In this document: positions 10,654-20,503 of the stretch, one piece after another
Layout of the letters: each line of letters begins with the position of its first letter
Numbering within the stretch: the stretch's first letter is position 1
Assembly: GCF_010119245.1 (NCBI RefSeq)
Contig: NZ_WNKG01000012.1
Span: 1 to 64,000, forward strand
DNA from: Cyclobacterium salsum
GTDB lineage: Bacteria > Bacteroidota > Bacteroidia > Cytophagales > Cyclobacteriaceae
Length of the DNA: 64,000 bases
Direction: 5' to 3'
Translations under genes and position numbers: made by a program
The notes under the pieces: model-generated
Database searches by the model: none
Seen by the model: only the letters and a program-made list of their open reading frames with translations
What the model was told of the DNA's origin: nothing

Positions 10654-11025
10654 CTATTCAATGGAATCCGGAGTGACCTCCAGTTCCAAATCACCGGCAT
10701 CCCCATCTTCTGAAGGCAGTAGGGATTCATCATCAAATGACGGAGTCAGCCTCTGCCTTTGGGCATTTTCTACATTGGGAGAACTAAATCCGGAAGGAGC
10801 ACTGGTCTGGTGAAATGCTGACGATCCCAATGAAAGTACCAAAATAGCGATTGCCAAAACCCAGGTGGCTTTTTCAAGTATATTCCCCGTTTTGGTCACC
10901 CCCATGATTTGAGAAGCACCTCCGCCAAATGCTGCTCCTACACCTCCTTTGGAATTTTGGCCCAATATGACCAAAATCAACAATACGGCTAAAACGATAA
11001 TAATACTGATTAGTACGGTAAACAT
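10654..11025 (-). CDS. secG: Preprotein translocase subunit SecG
   Basis: The 123-residue protein has the SecG layout: an N-terminal transmembrane helix, the glycine-rich cytoplasmic loop (GQNSKGGVGAAFGGGASQIMG), and a second helix near residues 53-70 (ATWVLAIAILVLSL). An acidic tail of about 50 residues follows, which is longer than in enteric SecG and common in Bacteroidota. SecG assists SecYE and SecA in moving unfolded proteins across the inner membrane. It is the last gene of the minus-strand operon and is followed by a terminator. Confidence 0.95.
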   Translation of the reverse strand: MFTVLISIIIVLAVLLILVILGQNSKGGVGAAFGGGASQIMGVTKTGNILEKATWVLAIAILVLSLGSSAFHQTSAPSGFSSPNVENAQRQRLTPSFDDESLLPSEDGDAGDLELEVTPDSIE

Positions 11026-11036
11026 GAGGTATGAAG

Positions 11037-11903
11037 TTATGCTTTTAATTTCTCAATTTGATCTGCAAAGTAAGTCTTTTTCTCTGGGAATTTCAATATT
11101 AATTTCCTATATATTTCGATGGCCTCTGGCTTTTTGTTTTGTTTTACCAATAACCTGGCAAAACCTTCGGAAAGCATATTGTCATTCAAATGAGTGCTTT
11201 TTTCGGATAAATCGGGCTGGTCATGTTGTTCATCCATCTGTTCTTTCGGTAACCGGATGGGCTTTTCCCTAAAGTTCGAGATCAACTCCCTTTGTTCTTT
11301 AATTCGTTGGTTGATTAGTTGGTGCTGTTCCTTTTGGGCCGTAGGGTCAATCAATTCATCTGCCTCTTTTTCAGATATAGGGGGAGTCTCATCCTCCTTT
11401 TTTTTTTCAGAGGGGCCTTTCCCCGATTGTCGGGAGTCGTTATTTTTTATTTTCTTGAGGTTTTCCTCTAGTCGTCGAAGGATTTCATCCCGGTTTGGTC
11501 TTGGTGAAGTAGGGGAATCATCTGGTAAAGGGACCTGAGGTGCTGTTTCTACTTTTTCTACCGAAGGTTCGACCGTTACCTCTTTTTTGTCCACTGGTTC
11601 AGACAACCTGGAATCATCGGTTGATATAGGCAATGGCAGTAAAATGGTACCCGTTAGTAGCCCTTTCAGCCTTTTCCGATCCGGACTCAGTACCGCTGCC
11701 CAATGCAATTGAGGGGTAGTGGTTCCGGTAGATTGATCCCACTCGTACCTGGCACACACTATTTTTGGTATCAGAAAATAAGGAAAATCTTCCTGTAGCT
11801 TTAGGGCAGTATCAAAGTCTTCCTGACTTAACCGCTCCATTTTTTGAAGCAGGGATAGAAATTCTTGTGAGTTCACAGCATTCCGGTTTAAATTACGTTG
11901 CAT
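11037..11903 (-). CDS. Uncharacterised protein with C-terminal TPR-like helices
   Basis: The 288-residue protein begins with a helical segment (FLSLLQKMERLSQEDFDTALKLQ), continues through a charged, low-complexity middle region (about residues 110-230) and ends in a TPR-like helical pair (GFARLLVKQNKKPEAIEIY). I chose the ATG at 11903: it lies 16 bases after the lptE stop, while the longer frame to 12071 would overlap lptE heavily with unconvincing sequence. No signal peptide is visible. It sits between lptE and secG, which suggests an envelope-related or scaffolding role, but no function can be assigned. Confidence 0.75.
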   Translation of the reverse strand: MQRNLNRNAVNSQEFLSLLQKMERLSQEDFDTALKLQEDFPYFLIPKIVCARYEWDQSTGTTTPQLHWAAVLSPDRKRLKGLLTGTILLPLPISTDDSRLSEPVDKKEVTVEPSVEKVETAPQVPLPDDSPTSPRPNRDEILRRLEENLKKIKNNDSRQSGKGPSEKKKEDETPPISEKEADELIDPTAQKEQHQLINQRIKEQRELISNFREKPIRLPKEQMDEQHDQPDLSEKSTHLNDNMLSEGFARLLVKQNKKPEAIEIYRKLILKFPEKKTYFADQIEKLKA

Positions 11904-11919
11904 TAAGGTAGTTATTTTT

Positions 11920-12459
11920 TCACCAATTCGCCACCGTCGAGGTAAAAACATCCTGGATGATGTTTTCAAAAATGACTTCAACCAGTTCGGTTTCGACCTG
12001 CAAAAGAGAGGTGGTTCGAGGATCGTAATCCCTGAAAAATGAAAAGGTTCTTTTTCCATTTTCTTCCTCATTTGCCAAATTTACATAATCCACCTCCACG
12101 CCGATCGTAATTCGCATTTGGCCTGCCCGGTCCGGTTGGTTGCTATTTGGATTGGACACGGTAGCCTGAGGACTAATGGTATAATTGGTGATGGCTCCTG
12201 AAAGTTGTAAGTCTCCTCCATTTCGAATGAGTTCGAGTTGGGTATTTCGTTGAAAATAGTCCTTGAGTTCTTCCGTAAACAGCTGCCCCATATTTGCCGG
12301 ACCTCCTCCTGAATCATTGAAAAAGTTCGCCACTGAAAATGACTGCGTCACGTTGTAATCCAGCGTAGTTCCTGTAAAGCTGTATTCTACTTTACATGCG
12401 TTGATCCAGAAAAATACAACGAAGGTAAGAAGGATCGTGGTGTTCCTTTTAGATGTCAT
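11920..12459 (-). CDS. lptE: LptE-like outer-membrane LPS assembly lipoprotein
   Basis: The 179-residue protein has a lipoprotein signal peptide with the modified cysteine in INAC (about residue 22), then the LptE-type sequence KVEYSFTGTTLDY and a C-terminal conserved ENIIQDVF. LptE plugs the LptD barrel and helps place lipopolysaccharide in the outer leaflet. The start at 12459 was chosen because it gives a normal signal peptide. It overlaps the 3' end of the sigma-54 activator gene by 11 bases, suggesting translational coupling. The family is poorly conserved in sequence, so the call also rests on length, lipobox and context. Confidence 0.85.
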   Translation of the reverse strand: MTSKRNTTILLTFVVFFWINACKVEYSFTGTTLDYNVTQSFSVANFFNDSGGGPANMGQLFTEELKDYFQRNTQLELIRNGGDLQLSGAITNYTISPQATVSNPNSNQPDRAGQMRITIGVEVDYVNLANEEENGKRTFSFFRDYDPRTTSLLQVETELVEVIFENIIQDVFTSTVANW

Positions 12460-13759
12460 ATTGTTTGATTTTCCGGTAAAGCGTCCTTTCCGAAATACCC
12501 AGATCCATTGCCGCATACTTCCTTTTATTATGATGTTTTTTTAGCGCTCGGGTAATTAATTCCCTTTCCTTCTTTTCTAACGATAAGGAGTGATCATCCT
12601 CTTCGTGGACAATATCTTCAATAATATCTTCCTCGTATTTGCTTCTGACCTTGTCAGATTCATCAGGATGTCCTTTATTTTCACTCATTGATTCCAACAC
12701 CAGCGGAAGGTTTTTTGACGGCTTCGAGCTTTCCTCGTAAGCAGATCCCGTATCCATATCATCAAAGAGATTTTGATGCTTTTTCATGATCGTCTGGTCC
12801 AGGCCTCCCGACCGGTAGGATTCGAGTATCAACTTTTTAAGTTCGGTCATGTCCTTTTTCATATCGAAAAGAACCTTATATAATATTTCTCTTTCCGAAA
12901 AATCAGTATAGCTCTCGTTCTTACCCTTATTTCCAGGCAAGGATACAGGAAGACTGCTGCCCTCTTTCGGTAAGTACTTATTCAGGGTTTCGCTATTTAC
13001 ATCCCTTTCTTGTTCAAGCAACGAAATTTGCTCTGCTAAATTTTTGAGCTGTCGGATATTTCCGGGAAAGGGAAACTTTGTCAGCAGGTTTTTTGCATCT
13101 TCCGTTAATACAATTGGCTTTACCTGGTACTTTTCAGAAAAATCAGTGGTAAATTTCCGAAACAGCAACACCATGTCCTCTCCCCGCTGTCGTAAAGGGG
13201 GAACGAATATGGGTACCGTATTCAGCCGGTAATACAGATCCTCCCTGAATTTCCCCTTTTCCACCGCTTTAAGCAGGTTTACATTGGTGGCTGCTATTAC
13301 CCGCACATCGGTTTTGAGTACTTTTGAAGATCCGACTTTGATAAACTCGCCATTCTCCAATACCCGTAATAGTCTTGCCTGTGTCCCCAGGGGCATTTCA
13401 CCAATTTCGTCCAAAAATATGGAACCTCCATCCGTCACTTCAAAATACCCTTTTCGGGCTTCATGAGCTCCTGTAAAAGAACCTTTTTCGTGACCAAAAA
13501 GCTCGGAATCAATGGTTCCTTCGGGTATGGCGCCACAATTGATGGCAATGAATTTCCCATGCCGGCGCTTGCTTAGCGAATGGATAATTTTGGAAAAAGA
13601 TTCTTTTCCGCTTCCGCTTTCGCCTGTTATCAATACAGTCATCTCGGTAGGAGAAGCCTGCATCGCTACTTGAATGGCATGGTTGAGCAAAGGGCTGTTG
13701 CCAATTATTCCGAATCGTTGCTTGACACTTAGTATTTCTGATTCACTGATAGGGACCAT
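12449..13759 (-). CDS. Sigma-54-dependent transcriptional activator without receiver domain
   Basis: The 436-residue protein has an AAA+ sigma-54 interaction domain from about residue 17 to 245: Walker A GESGSGKE, the sigma-54 contact loop GSFTGA, Walker B FLDEIGE, and the arginine-finger region LYYRLNTVPIFVPPLR. After a long linker it ends in a Fis-type helix-turn-helix (AAMDLGISERTLYRKIKQY). There is no N-terminal receiver, GAF or PAS domain, so activity is not controlled by phosphorylation of this protein in the usual way. It lies between miaB and lptE in one operon. Its target promoters are unknown. Confidence 0.93.
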   Translation of the reverse strand: MVPISESEILSVKQRFGIIGNSPLLNHAIQVAMQASPTEMTVLITGESGSGKESFSKIIHSLSKRRHGKFIAINCGAIPEGTIDSELFGHEKGSFTGAHEARKGYFEVTDGGSIFLDEIGEMPLGTQARLLRVLENGEFIKVGSSKVLKTDVRVIAATNVNLLKAVEKGKFREDLYYRLNTVPIFVPPLRQRGEDMVLLFRKFTTDFSEKYQVKPIVLTEDAKNLLTKFPFPGNIRQLKNLAEQISLLEQERDVNSETLNKYLPKEGSSLPVSLPGNKGKNESYTDFSEREILYKVLFDMKKDMTELKKLILESYRSGGLDQTIMKKHQNLFDDMDTGSAYEESSKPSKNLPLVLESMSENKGHPDESDKVRSKYEEDIIEDIVHEEDDHSLSLEKKERELITRALKKHHNKRKYAAMDLGISERTLYRKIKQYDI

Positions 13760-13772
13760 ACTGCTGTTCTGA

Positions 13773-15254
13773 TTATCGATCGATTACTTCTCCAAATAAG
13801 GTGGCTGAGGAACAATCGGTGATCCTTACATTTGTATATTCACCGATTTTCAAACGTCCTCTTGGAACGATCACCACCTTGTTTGCAGAGTTTCTTCCCT
13901 TGAGTTGTTCAGCCGAACGTTTAGACTGACCTTCTATCAGTATTTCCTGTACCTTACCAATATCTTTTTGGTTACGCGATAGTGAGATCTGGTTTTGTTT
14001 TTCAATTATTTCCTGCAGCCTGCGTTTCTTGATCTCCAGAGGAATGTCATCTGCCAACTTTTTTGCTGCCAAGGTTCCGGGTCGTTCCGAATAGTAAAAC
14101 ATGTAGGAAAAGTCATACTCCACCAGGTCCATCATACTCAGCGTATCCTGATGCTCCGATTCGGTCTCCGAACAAAATCCTGCAATCATATCGGAAGAAA
14201 TACCGCAATCCTCTCCCAGGATTTCGCGGATTTTCTGAACCCGCTCCAGATACCATTCCCGATCGTACGTTCGGTTCATCAAGGACAATATCCGGGAATT
14301 TCCACTCTGTACCGGTAGGTGAATGTACTTGCAAATATTGTCATAGCGCTTCATGGTGGTCAATACCTCGTCGGTAATGTCTTTTGGGTGGGAGGTGGAA
14401 AACCGTACCCTTAACCTGGGATCAATCGTTGCCACCCATTCCAGTAAATTGGCGAAATAGATGACTTCGGATACTCCTGCTTTCTTTTTATTGAGCCTGG
14501 CTTTGTTATTTTCCTCCGGAGACCACTTGTAACTGTCTACATTTTGCCCCAGAAGTGTTACCTCTTTGTAGCCCTTTGCAAACAGTTCTCGGGCTTCCTT
14601 AACGATGGAATGCGGATCCCTACTTCTTTCCCTTCCCCTCGTAAAAGGGACCACGCAAAAGGAACACATGTTGTCGCAACCCCTCATGATGGAAATAAAG
14701 GCAGAGACACCATTGGAATTCAGCCGGACGGGTGAAATGTCTGCATAGGTTTCTTCCCGGGACAAGAACGTGTTGACTCCTTTGGAGCCCGCTTCTGCCT
14801 GCCCTACCAGGTTGGGAAGATCCCGATAGGCATCCGGACCCACTACCAGGTCCACCAGCTTTTCTTCCTCCAACAATTTTTCTTTGAGCCGTTCGGCCAT
14901 GCACCCCAGCACTCCGATCGTAAGTTCGGGATTTTCGGATTTTGCCTGATTGAATTGGCTTAGCCGCTTCCGGACGGTTTGCTCTGCTTTGTCCCGGATG
15001 GAACAAGTGTTCAAGAAAATAACATCCGCATTACTATAATCCGAGGTGGTATCAAAGCCATTGTCTTTCATGATGGAAGCCACAATTTCACTGTCAGAAA
15101 AATTCATCTGACAACCGTAGCTTTCAATGTATAGCTTTTTTATTTTACCGGTATTCTCATCTGCAGTGACCTTAAAATCACAACTTTTCTCTTCTTCCTC
15201 CCGGATAATGTCGATATCTTTGATCATGTTTTCCATTGGCTGAATTTCATTCAA
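13773..15254 (-). CDS. miaB: tRNA-2-methylthio-N6-dimethylallyladenosine synthase MiaB
   Basis: The 493-residue radical-SAM methylthiotransferase converts i6A37 of tRNA to ms2i6A37. It has the N-terminal UPF0004 domain with three cluster cysteines ([30 protein letters not shown]), the radical-SAM CxxxCxxC in CDNMCSFC near residue 192, and a C-terminal TRAM domain. The ATG at 15254 gives a short extra N-terminus. ATG 15236 is also plausible, because a candidate -7 element at 15259-15266 would otherwise leave almost no leader. It is the first gene of the operon miaB-activator-lptE-TPR protein-secG. Confidence 0.97.
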   Translation of the reverse strand: MNEIQPMENMIKDIDIIREEEEKSCDFKVTADENTGKIKKLYIESYGCQMNFSDSEIVASIMKDNGFDTTSDYSNADVIFLNTCSIRDKAEQTVRKRLSQFNQAKSENPELTIGVLGCMAERLKEKLLEEEKLVDLVVGPDAYRDLPNLVGQAEAGSKGVNTFLSREETYADISPVRLNSNGVSAFISIMRGCDNMCSFCVVPFTRGRERSRDPHSIVKEARELFAKGYKEVTLLGQNVDSYKWSPEENNKARLNKKKAGVSEVIYFANLLEWVATIDPRLRVRFSTSHPKDITDEVLTTMKRYDNICKYIHLPVQSGNSRILSLMNRTYDREWYLERVQKIREILGEDCGISSDMIAGFCSETESEHQDTLSMMDLVEYDFSYMFYYSERPGTLAAKKLADDIPLEIKKRRLQEIIEKQNQISLSRNQKDIGKVQEILIEGQSKRSAEQLKGRNSANKVVIVPRGRLKIGEYTNVRITDCSSATLFGEVIDR

Positions 15255-15258
15255 AGCG

Positions 15259-15266
15259 CAAATTTA
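15259..15266 (-). promoter_or_regulatory. Candidate -7 element upstream of miaB
   Basis: On the minus strand this reads TAAATTTG, an exact match to the Bacteroidota -7 consensus TAnnTTTG, just upstream of miaB. No convincing -33 TTTG is placed 19-21 bases further upstream, so the support is the -7 match and its position only. Confidence 0.35.
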
Positions 15267-15429
15267 ATAAAATACAGACAGATTGTCAGGGGAACGCTCC
15301 AATATTATACCACAAATCTTCCCTTGGGATTTTTCATTTGCGAGAAATGCCCGTCCTGTCAATTTTCCTTGAAATTTTGGTACAAAGATTGATCATCATA
15401 ATAGTTAAATACAGTATACATGGGAGTGG

Positions 15430-18400
15430 GTGATTTATCCACTCTTTTTTTTAGCCATATTTGTAGCATTGACTGATCGTAGAAAAATAGTGCGCCGCAT
15501 TCTAAAAATATCCGGAAGGGTTCTTCTGGTGGCGGTGCTATTGGTGGTAGGGCTGTTGCTGTTAATCAGGAGCCCCTATGTACAGGGAATCATCGTGGGG
15601 AAATTGACAAGTTATGTTTCCGGTAAGACGGATACCCAGGTTTCTATAGATCGCTTGTTTGTCACCTTCCGAGGAAACCTGTTTCTGGAAGGCCTCTATT
15701 TGGAGGATCAGAAAGGAGATACCCTGATTTTTTCGAATAAGCTCGAAACAGGGGTGGAATTGATTCCCTATTTAAGAAATAATGAAATTTCCGTCTCCCG
15801 CCTGGAATGGGATGGGCTCAGGGCAAATGTCCAACGAGACAGCACAGGAAAATTTAATTTTGATTTCCTATTAGATGCTTTTGGCGGAAATAGCGATACC
15901 GATACGCTTTCCACTTCCAGTACCTCTGAAAATTCCCAGTCGCTGCCTGAAATAGCCTTAGGCCCCGTGAACATCACGGATTGGAAAGTACACTTTAAAG
16001 ATGCCCTTTTAGGCATCGATTCAAGGTTGGAGCTGGGAAAGGTGGCCCTGGGAGTAGAGAAACTGTCTCTGGACAGCATGGAATTCCATGTAAGTAGGCT
16101 GCTATGGGAAGACAGCTACCTGGAATATGCGCAAACCAAACCATTTCCGGAATCCACAGAAGAACCCGATTCAGAAACGGTTATGCCACTGCTTATTGTG
16201 GATCAACTCTCGCTAAAAAATATTCAGATGCTGTATCAATCCGCACCCGACGGCATGGGTGTAGCGGCTACCATCGGGGAGTTTTTGCTGGAAGTACCAG
16301 AAGCCAATCTTCCGGAAAAACGCGTTCTGATAAAATCAGTGGTACTAAAAAACAGTTCGGTGGATTATCAATCTCAAACGGTAGCCACCGAAACAGCCCC
16401 TACGGATACCGAATCGTCAGCGGAAGAGGTTTCGTGGCCGGATTGGGAAGTGGAGCTAGCGGCTTTGGATCTGGAGCAGAACGATTTGAAGTATCAAGTC
16501 GATGGCAAGAACGGTGCTGCTGGTGTTTTTGATCCGGCGGATATTGAAATAAACGGACTTAACCTGGAGCTCAATAATCTTTTTCTGAAAGCTAAAAGTG
16601 CAGGCCTCGCGATCAAGCAATTGACTTTTCGGGAGCGATCAGGATTTGGTTTGAAAAATCTTCAATTAGGAATGCGGGCGGATGATACGAACATCAACTT
16701 CGAAAACCTGGACTTGGTGACCTTTGCCAGCACGGCGTCGGGAAGCATGGAGCTTAGGTATCGCGACCTGGATGCATTGCTGGCCAATCCGGAGGCTTCT
16801 GGTTTTACCGTTCGCTTACCCACTGTGCAAATTGGATTAGCGGATGCCTATTATTTTTCCCCGGAATTGGCCCAGGACCCGTACCTCCAAATGCTGGAAA
16901 GCAAACCCCTTCGTGCAGCCCTTAGCGCTACTGGTGCCCTTGATCGGATCAACCTGGAGAACTTTTCTGGCCGTTGGGGGAAGGAAACGCGGGTAAATTT
17001 GAAGGGACATATTGACCAGCCGATGAACATGGACCGGCTGGCATGGCGGTTGGATACCCTAACTTTTGCCAGTGTTCAGGGGGATTTGGACCGATTTTAT
17101 CCCGAAGACAGTGTTGGGATTGCTTATCCGGAAAATGTCAGCTTAGGGTTGAAAAGTGAAGGAACGGTCGACTCTTTTTTTGTCCGCAGCAGCATGGACG
17201 CTTATGAAGCCAACCTAAATCTGGATGCAGAGGTAGCGGCTATGGATGAAAACTACCGATTTGATATTCAATCCCGGCTGAGTCCTTTTCCGATGGGGGA
17301 ATTGCTTCAAAATCCGGCATTTGGAAACCTGGGGTTTGAATTGACGGCTGTGGGGACCACCGGACCGCCGGAGGCAATAGACCTTCAGGTGGAAACTGAC
17401 TTTACAGCCTTGGATTGGAATGGATACGATTATGAGGGGTTAAGTCTTACAGCAGCTATATCTAATGGTCAGGGAGAGGTGGAACTCAATCATCAGGATG
17501 AGTGGTTGGATATGAATTTGTTAGCTGCTATTGGAATTAGCGAGGATGACCTCAAGCTTGACCTGGATCTGGATTTGATTGGTGCAGATCTGTATCGATT
17601 GAATTTAAGTTCCAGGGAATTGCGGGCAGCCATGGATCTGGAAGCAAAATGGGAAGGTAATCCATCCGATTTTACGTTTCAATCGCAAATCCGAAATGGA
17701 AACGTCGTTTTGGATGAGCAGGCCCTACCGGCAGGGGATTGGGATATAAATCTGAGCGTGAGGCCCGATACCACGAATTTTACCATAGAAAGCAATTTGT
17801 TGCAGGGTGAGTTACAGGCCAATTCGGACCCCGGCAGGTTATTTCAACGTCTGGATCGCCATGTTCGGCAGTATTTATCAGACAGCATTCCCATTGCGGA
17901 AACAGACAGTGCGTCGGCCGTTCGGGCAGATTTTAAATTGAAAATCCTATCCACCTTATTGTTAGACCAGATACTCTTACCTGGGTTGGAGGGAATGGAC
18001 GAAGGGTCTGTTGAGCTAAGCTTTGACGAGGCGCAGGATAAGTTGGACGGACGAGTTGATTTTCCGTATGTTTCTTACGCCGGGATTGTAGTAGATAGTC
18101 TGGGCATGCGGCTCACCAGCGATCCAGATGATTTTAACTTTGCCTTTGGTTTGTTGGGATTGGAATCCGGCCCGGTATCTCTGGGCCCAACCTATTTCAC
18201 CGGTAAAATTTTGGAGGACTTGCTTTACCTGGATTTCAATGCCCTGGATAGTGATAAGGAAACGCTGATGCATGTGGCTTGGGATATCAGGCCGGGGCAG
18301 GATACCCTGCAACTTCACATTGATCCGGATAGCTTAATTTTCAATCGTAAAAAATGGATTCTTCCGGAAGATAACGAAGTGCTGATTGGACCCTCTGTAG

Positions 18401-20502
18401 CTCATTTCCGGAATATTACATTTGATAGGGAAATGCAAAAGGTATCGATTGCGAATCAGTCTGAAAATGCGGTAGCCCTGGAATTTGAAAATTTCCGGAT
18501 GGCGACGTTTACCAGCCTGTTAAATGCAGACGAAACCATTGCCTCCGGCCTGGTCAATGGGGAGGTCGTGATCGAAAACCCATTTGGTGCCACCGGTTTT
18601 CTGGCGGATATTTCCATCCGGGATTTGGGCTTGCTACAGGTACCCTTGGGCAATCTTAGTCTAAACGCATCCTCCAGCGATCAAACGACTTACGATTTTA
18701 ACCTGGCCCTTCAGGATAGCGGTATCATCCTGGATCTTGTGGGGGACTACGTAGCTGACCCCTCCGGTGCACAATTAAACCTGGATCTCAATTTGGAGCG
18801 TTTAGAAATGGACGTGCTGGCAGGGCTTTCTGCCGGGACCATACAGGATGGAGCGGGCTATCTTTCAGGATCCTTTGAAGTAGCAGGGAGCACAAGTTCT
18901 CCCCAGTATCAGGGCACCTTGCAATTTCATAACACGGAATTTAAGATAGCGACCCTCAATGCTGTTTTTGCCCTGAGCGACCAAAATATAGCGTTGGATC
19001 AAGATGGGGTCTATTTAGATCAGCTAACCATAAATGATGCGCAGGGCAATGAATTCAGACTGGATGGGGAGATTGCTACGCCGAGTTTTACCAACCCGGA
19101 ATTTGATTTGAACCTGCAAGCTTCCAATTTCAGGGTGTTGAATTCCACGGCGGAGGATAATGACCTGTTTTACGGAGATGCCATTATCGGAGCGAATGTC
19201 ACCATTCAGGGAGATTTGAATTTGCCAGTGGTAGAGGCAGAATTGACTGTAGAAAGCGGTACCAACCTGAGTTTTGTGGTTCCGGAAACTCAGCTGGATA
19301 TTGTGGAACGTGAAGGGGTTGTTACCTTTGTCAACAGACAAGATCCGGAGGATATTCTGACCAAAAGATTGGAAGAAAATATCAATGCCGGCTTCTCCGG
19401 ATATAATATTGCTGCCCTCATTAAGATTTCTCCCGAATCGGTTTTTAACCTGGTAATCGATCAGCGTTCTGGTGACAATTTACTGGTGGAAGGGGAGGCA
19501 GACCTCCGGTTGAACGTCGACCCAAACGGCCGCATTAGTCTGACGGGCATGTATGAACTCAGCCGGGGTCACTATGAATTAAGTTTGTATAGTCTGGTGA
19601 ATAGAAGGTTTGAAATCCAGAAGGGGAGCACCGTGACCTGGGCGGGTAATCCACTTGATGCCAGCATGGATATAACGGCAATCTATCGGATCAAAACATC
19701 GGCGGTAGGATTAATGACAGCTACGGCGGCGGGTGGTAGCAGGGAAAACATGATGCGGTACCGACAAGAGTTGCCATTTTTAGTTTATCTCAACATTAAT
19801 GGGGAACTACTCAGTCCATTGATTTCTTTCAATCTGGACATGCCGGAGCAGCAGCAGGGAGCCATTGGCGGTACCGTGTATTCCCAGGTGCAGCAATTGA
19901 ATAACCGGGAAGGGGAACTGAACCGACAGGTTTTCTCGCTATTGGTGCTGAACCGCTTTTTTCCCAATGGGGATAATGCCGGTGGAGGAGGTACTACGGC
20001 CATGGCCAGGTCCAGTGTAAGTCAATTGCTTTCCGGGCAATTAAATAGCCTTACCGACAATGTGTTGGGGGGCAGCGGCCTGGAGCTGGATATGGATTTG
20101 GATAGTTTTCAGGATTATCAGAGCGGGTCTCCCCAAGCACGCACCCAGCTGAACGTAAATGCCAGTAAGCGTTTTTTGGATGATCGATTAGTTGTGGAGG
20201 TGGGGAGTCAGATTGATATCGAAGGAGGTTCCCAAAGCAGGGGGGCTGAAAATGCCTTGCTGGGGAATGTGAGTATTGAGTACCTGCTAACCGAAAACGG
20301 AAGGTATCGCCTGCGGGGCTTTCGAAAAAACCAGTTCGAAAGCTTCATCGACGGGCAGCTAGTGGTGACGGGGATTTCTGTCATATTTAACAGAGAGTTT
20401 AACCGCTTTTATGAATTATGGAAAGGGATCGAAATCGAACGAAATGGCAGAACGCTCCCAGCTTCTTCGAATGAAAAATCGGAAAAAAAACCAGAAAATT
20501 AA
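15430..20502 (+). CDS. tamB: Translocation and assembly module protein TamB (DUF490)
   Basis: The predicted 1690-residue protein has an N-terminal membrane anchor (ISGRVLLVAVLLVVGLLLL), then a very long run of beta-rich AsmA/TamB-type repeats, and a C-terminal TamB/DUF490 domain (SLTGMYELSRGHYEL, IYRIKTSA, VNASKRFLDDRLVVEVG). TamB spans the periplasm and works with an outer-membrane TamA/TamL partner in outer-membrane assembly or lipid transport. The start is uncertain: no ATG is in frame near the 5' end. GTG at 15430 is given; TTG at 15469 would give a shorter cytoplasmic tail. The tamL gene follows after one base. Confidence 0.93.
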   Translation: MIYPLFFLAIFVALTDRRKIVRRILKISGRVLLVAVLLVVGLLLLIRSPYVQGIIVGKLTSYVSGKTDTQVSIDRLFVTFRGNLFLEGLYLEDQKGDTLIFSNKLETGVELIPYLRNNEISVSRLEWDGLRANVQRDSTGKFNFDFLLDAFGGNSDTDTLSTSSTSENSQSLPEIALGPVNITDWKVHFKDALLGIDSRLELGKVALGVEKLSLDSMEFHVSRLLWEDSYLEYAQTKPFPESTEEPDSETVMPLLIVDQLSLKNIQMLYQSAPDGMGVAATIGEFLLEVPEANLPEKRVLIKSVVLKNSSVDYQSQTVATETAPTDTESSAEEVSWPDWEVELAALDLEQNDLKYQVDGKNGAAGVFDPADIEINGLNLELNNLFLKAKSAGLAIKQLTFRERSGFGLKNLQLGMRADDTNINFENLDLVTFASTASGSMELRYRDLDALLANPEASGFTVRLPTVQIGLADAYYFSPELAQDPYLQMLESKPLRAALSATGALDRINLENFSGRWGKETRVNLKGHIDQPMNMDRLAWRLDTLTFASVQGDLDRFYPEDSVGIAYPENVSLGLKSEGTVDSFFVRSSMDAYEANLNLDAEVAAMDENYRFDIQSRLSPFPMGELLQNPAFGNLGFELTAVGTTGPPEAIDLQVETDFTALDWNGYDYEGLSLTAAISNGQGEVELNHQDEWLDMNLLAAIGISEDDLKLDLDLDLIGADLYRLNLSSRELRAAMDLEAKWEGNPSDFTFQSQIRNGNVVLDEQALPAGDWDINLSVRPDTTNFTIESNLLQGELQANSDPGRLFQRLDRHVRQYLSDSIPIAETDSASAVRADFKLKILSTLLLDQILLPGLEGMDEGSVELSFDEAQDKLDGRVDFPYVSYAGIVVDSLGMRLTSDPDDFNFAFGLLGLESGPVSLGPTYFTGKILEDLLYLDFNALDSDKETLMHVAWDIRPGQDTLQLHIDPDSLIFNRKKWILPEDNEVLIGPSVAHFRNITFDREMQKVSIANQSENAVALEFENFRMATFTSLLNADETIASGLVNGEVVIENPFGATGFLADISIRDLGLLQVPLGNLSLNASSSDQTTYDFNLALQDSGIILDLVGDYVADPSGAQLNLDLNLERLEMDVLAGLSAGTIQDGAGYLSGSFEVAGSTSSPQYQGTLQFHNTEFKIATLNAVFALSDQNIALDQDGVYLDQLTINDAQGNEFRLDGEIATPSFTNPEFDLNLQASNFRVLNSTAEDNDLFYGDAIIGANVTIQGDLNLPVVEAELTVESGTNLSFVVPETQLDIVEREGVVTFVNRQDPEDILTKRLEENINAGFSGYNIAALIKISPESVFNLVIDQRSGDNLLVEGEADLRLNVDPNGRISLTGMYELSRGHYELSLYSLVNRRFEIQKGSTVTWAGNPLDASMDITAIYRIKTSAVGLMTATAAGGSRENMMRYRQELPFLVYLNINGELLSPLISFNLDMPEQQQGAIGGTVYSQVQQLNNREGELNRQVFSLLVLNRFFPNGDNAGGGGTTAMARSSVSQLLSGQLNSLTDNVLGGSGLELDMDLDSFQDYQSGSPQARTQLNVNASKRFLDDRLVVEVGSQIDIEGGSQSRGAENALLGNVSIEYLLTENGRYRLRGFRKNQFESFIDGQLVVTGISVIFNREFNRFYELWKGIEIERNGRTLPASSNEKSEKKPEN

Positions 20503-20503
20503 T

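Noticed and set aside
12072..12516. Longer starts for the TPR-tail protein (12071) and LptE (12516)
   Set aside because: They create long overlaps with neighbouring genes and displace the LptE signal peptide; internal ATGs fit better.
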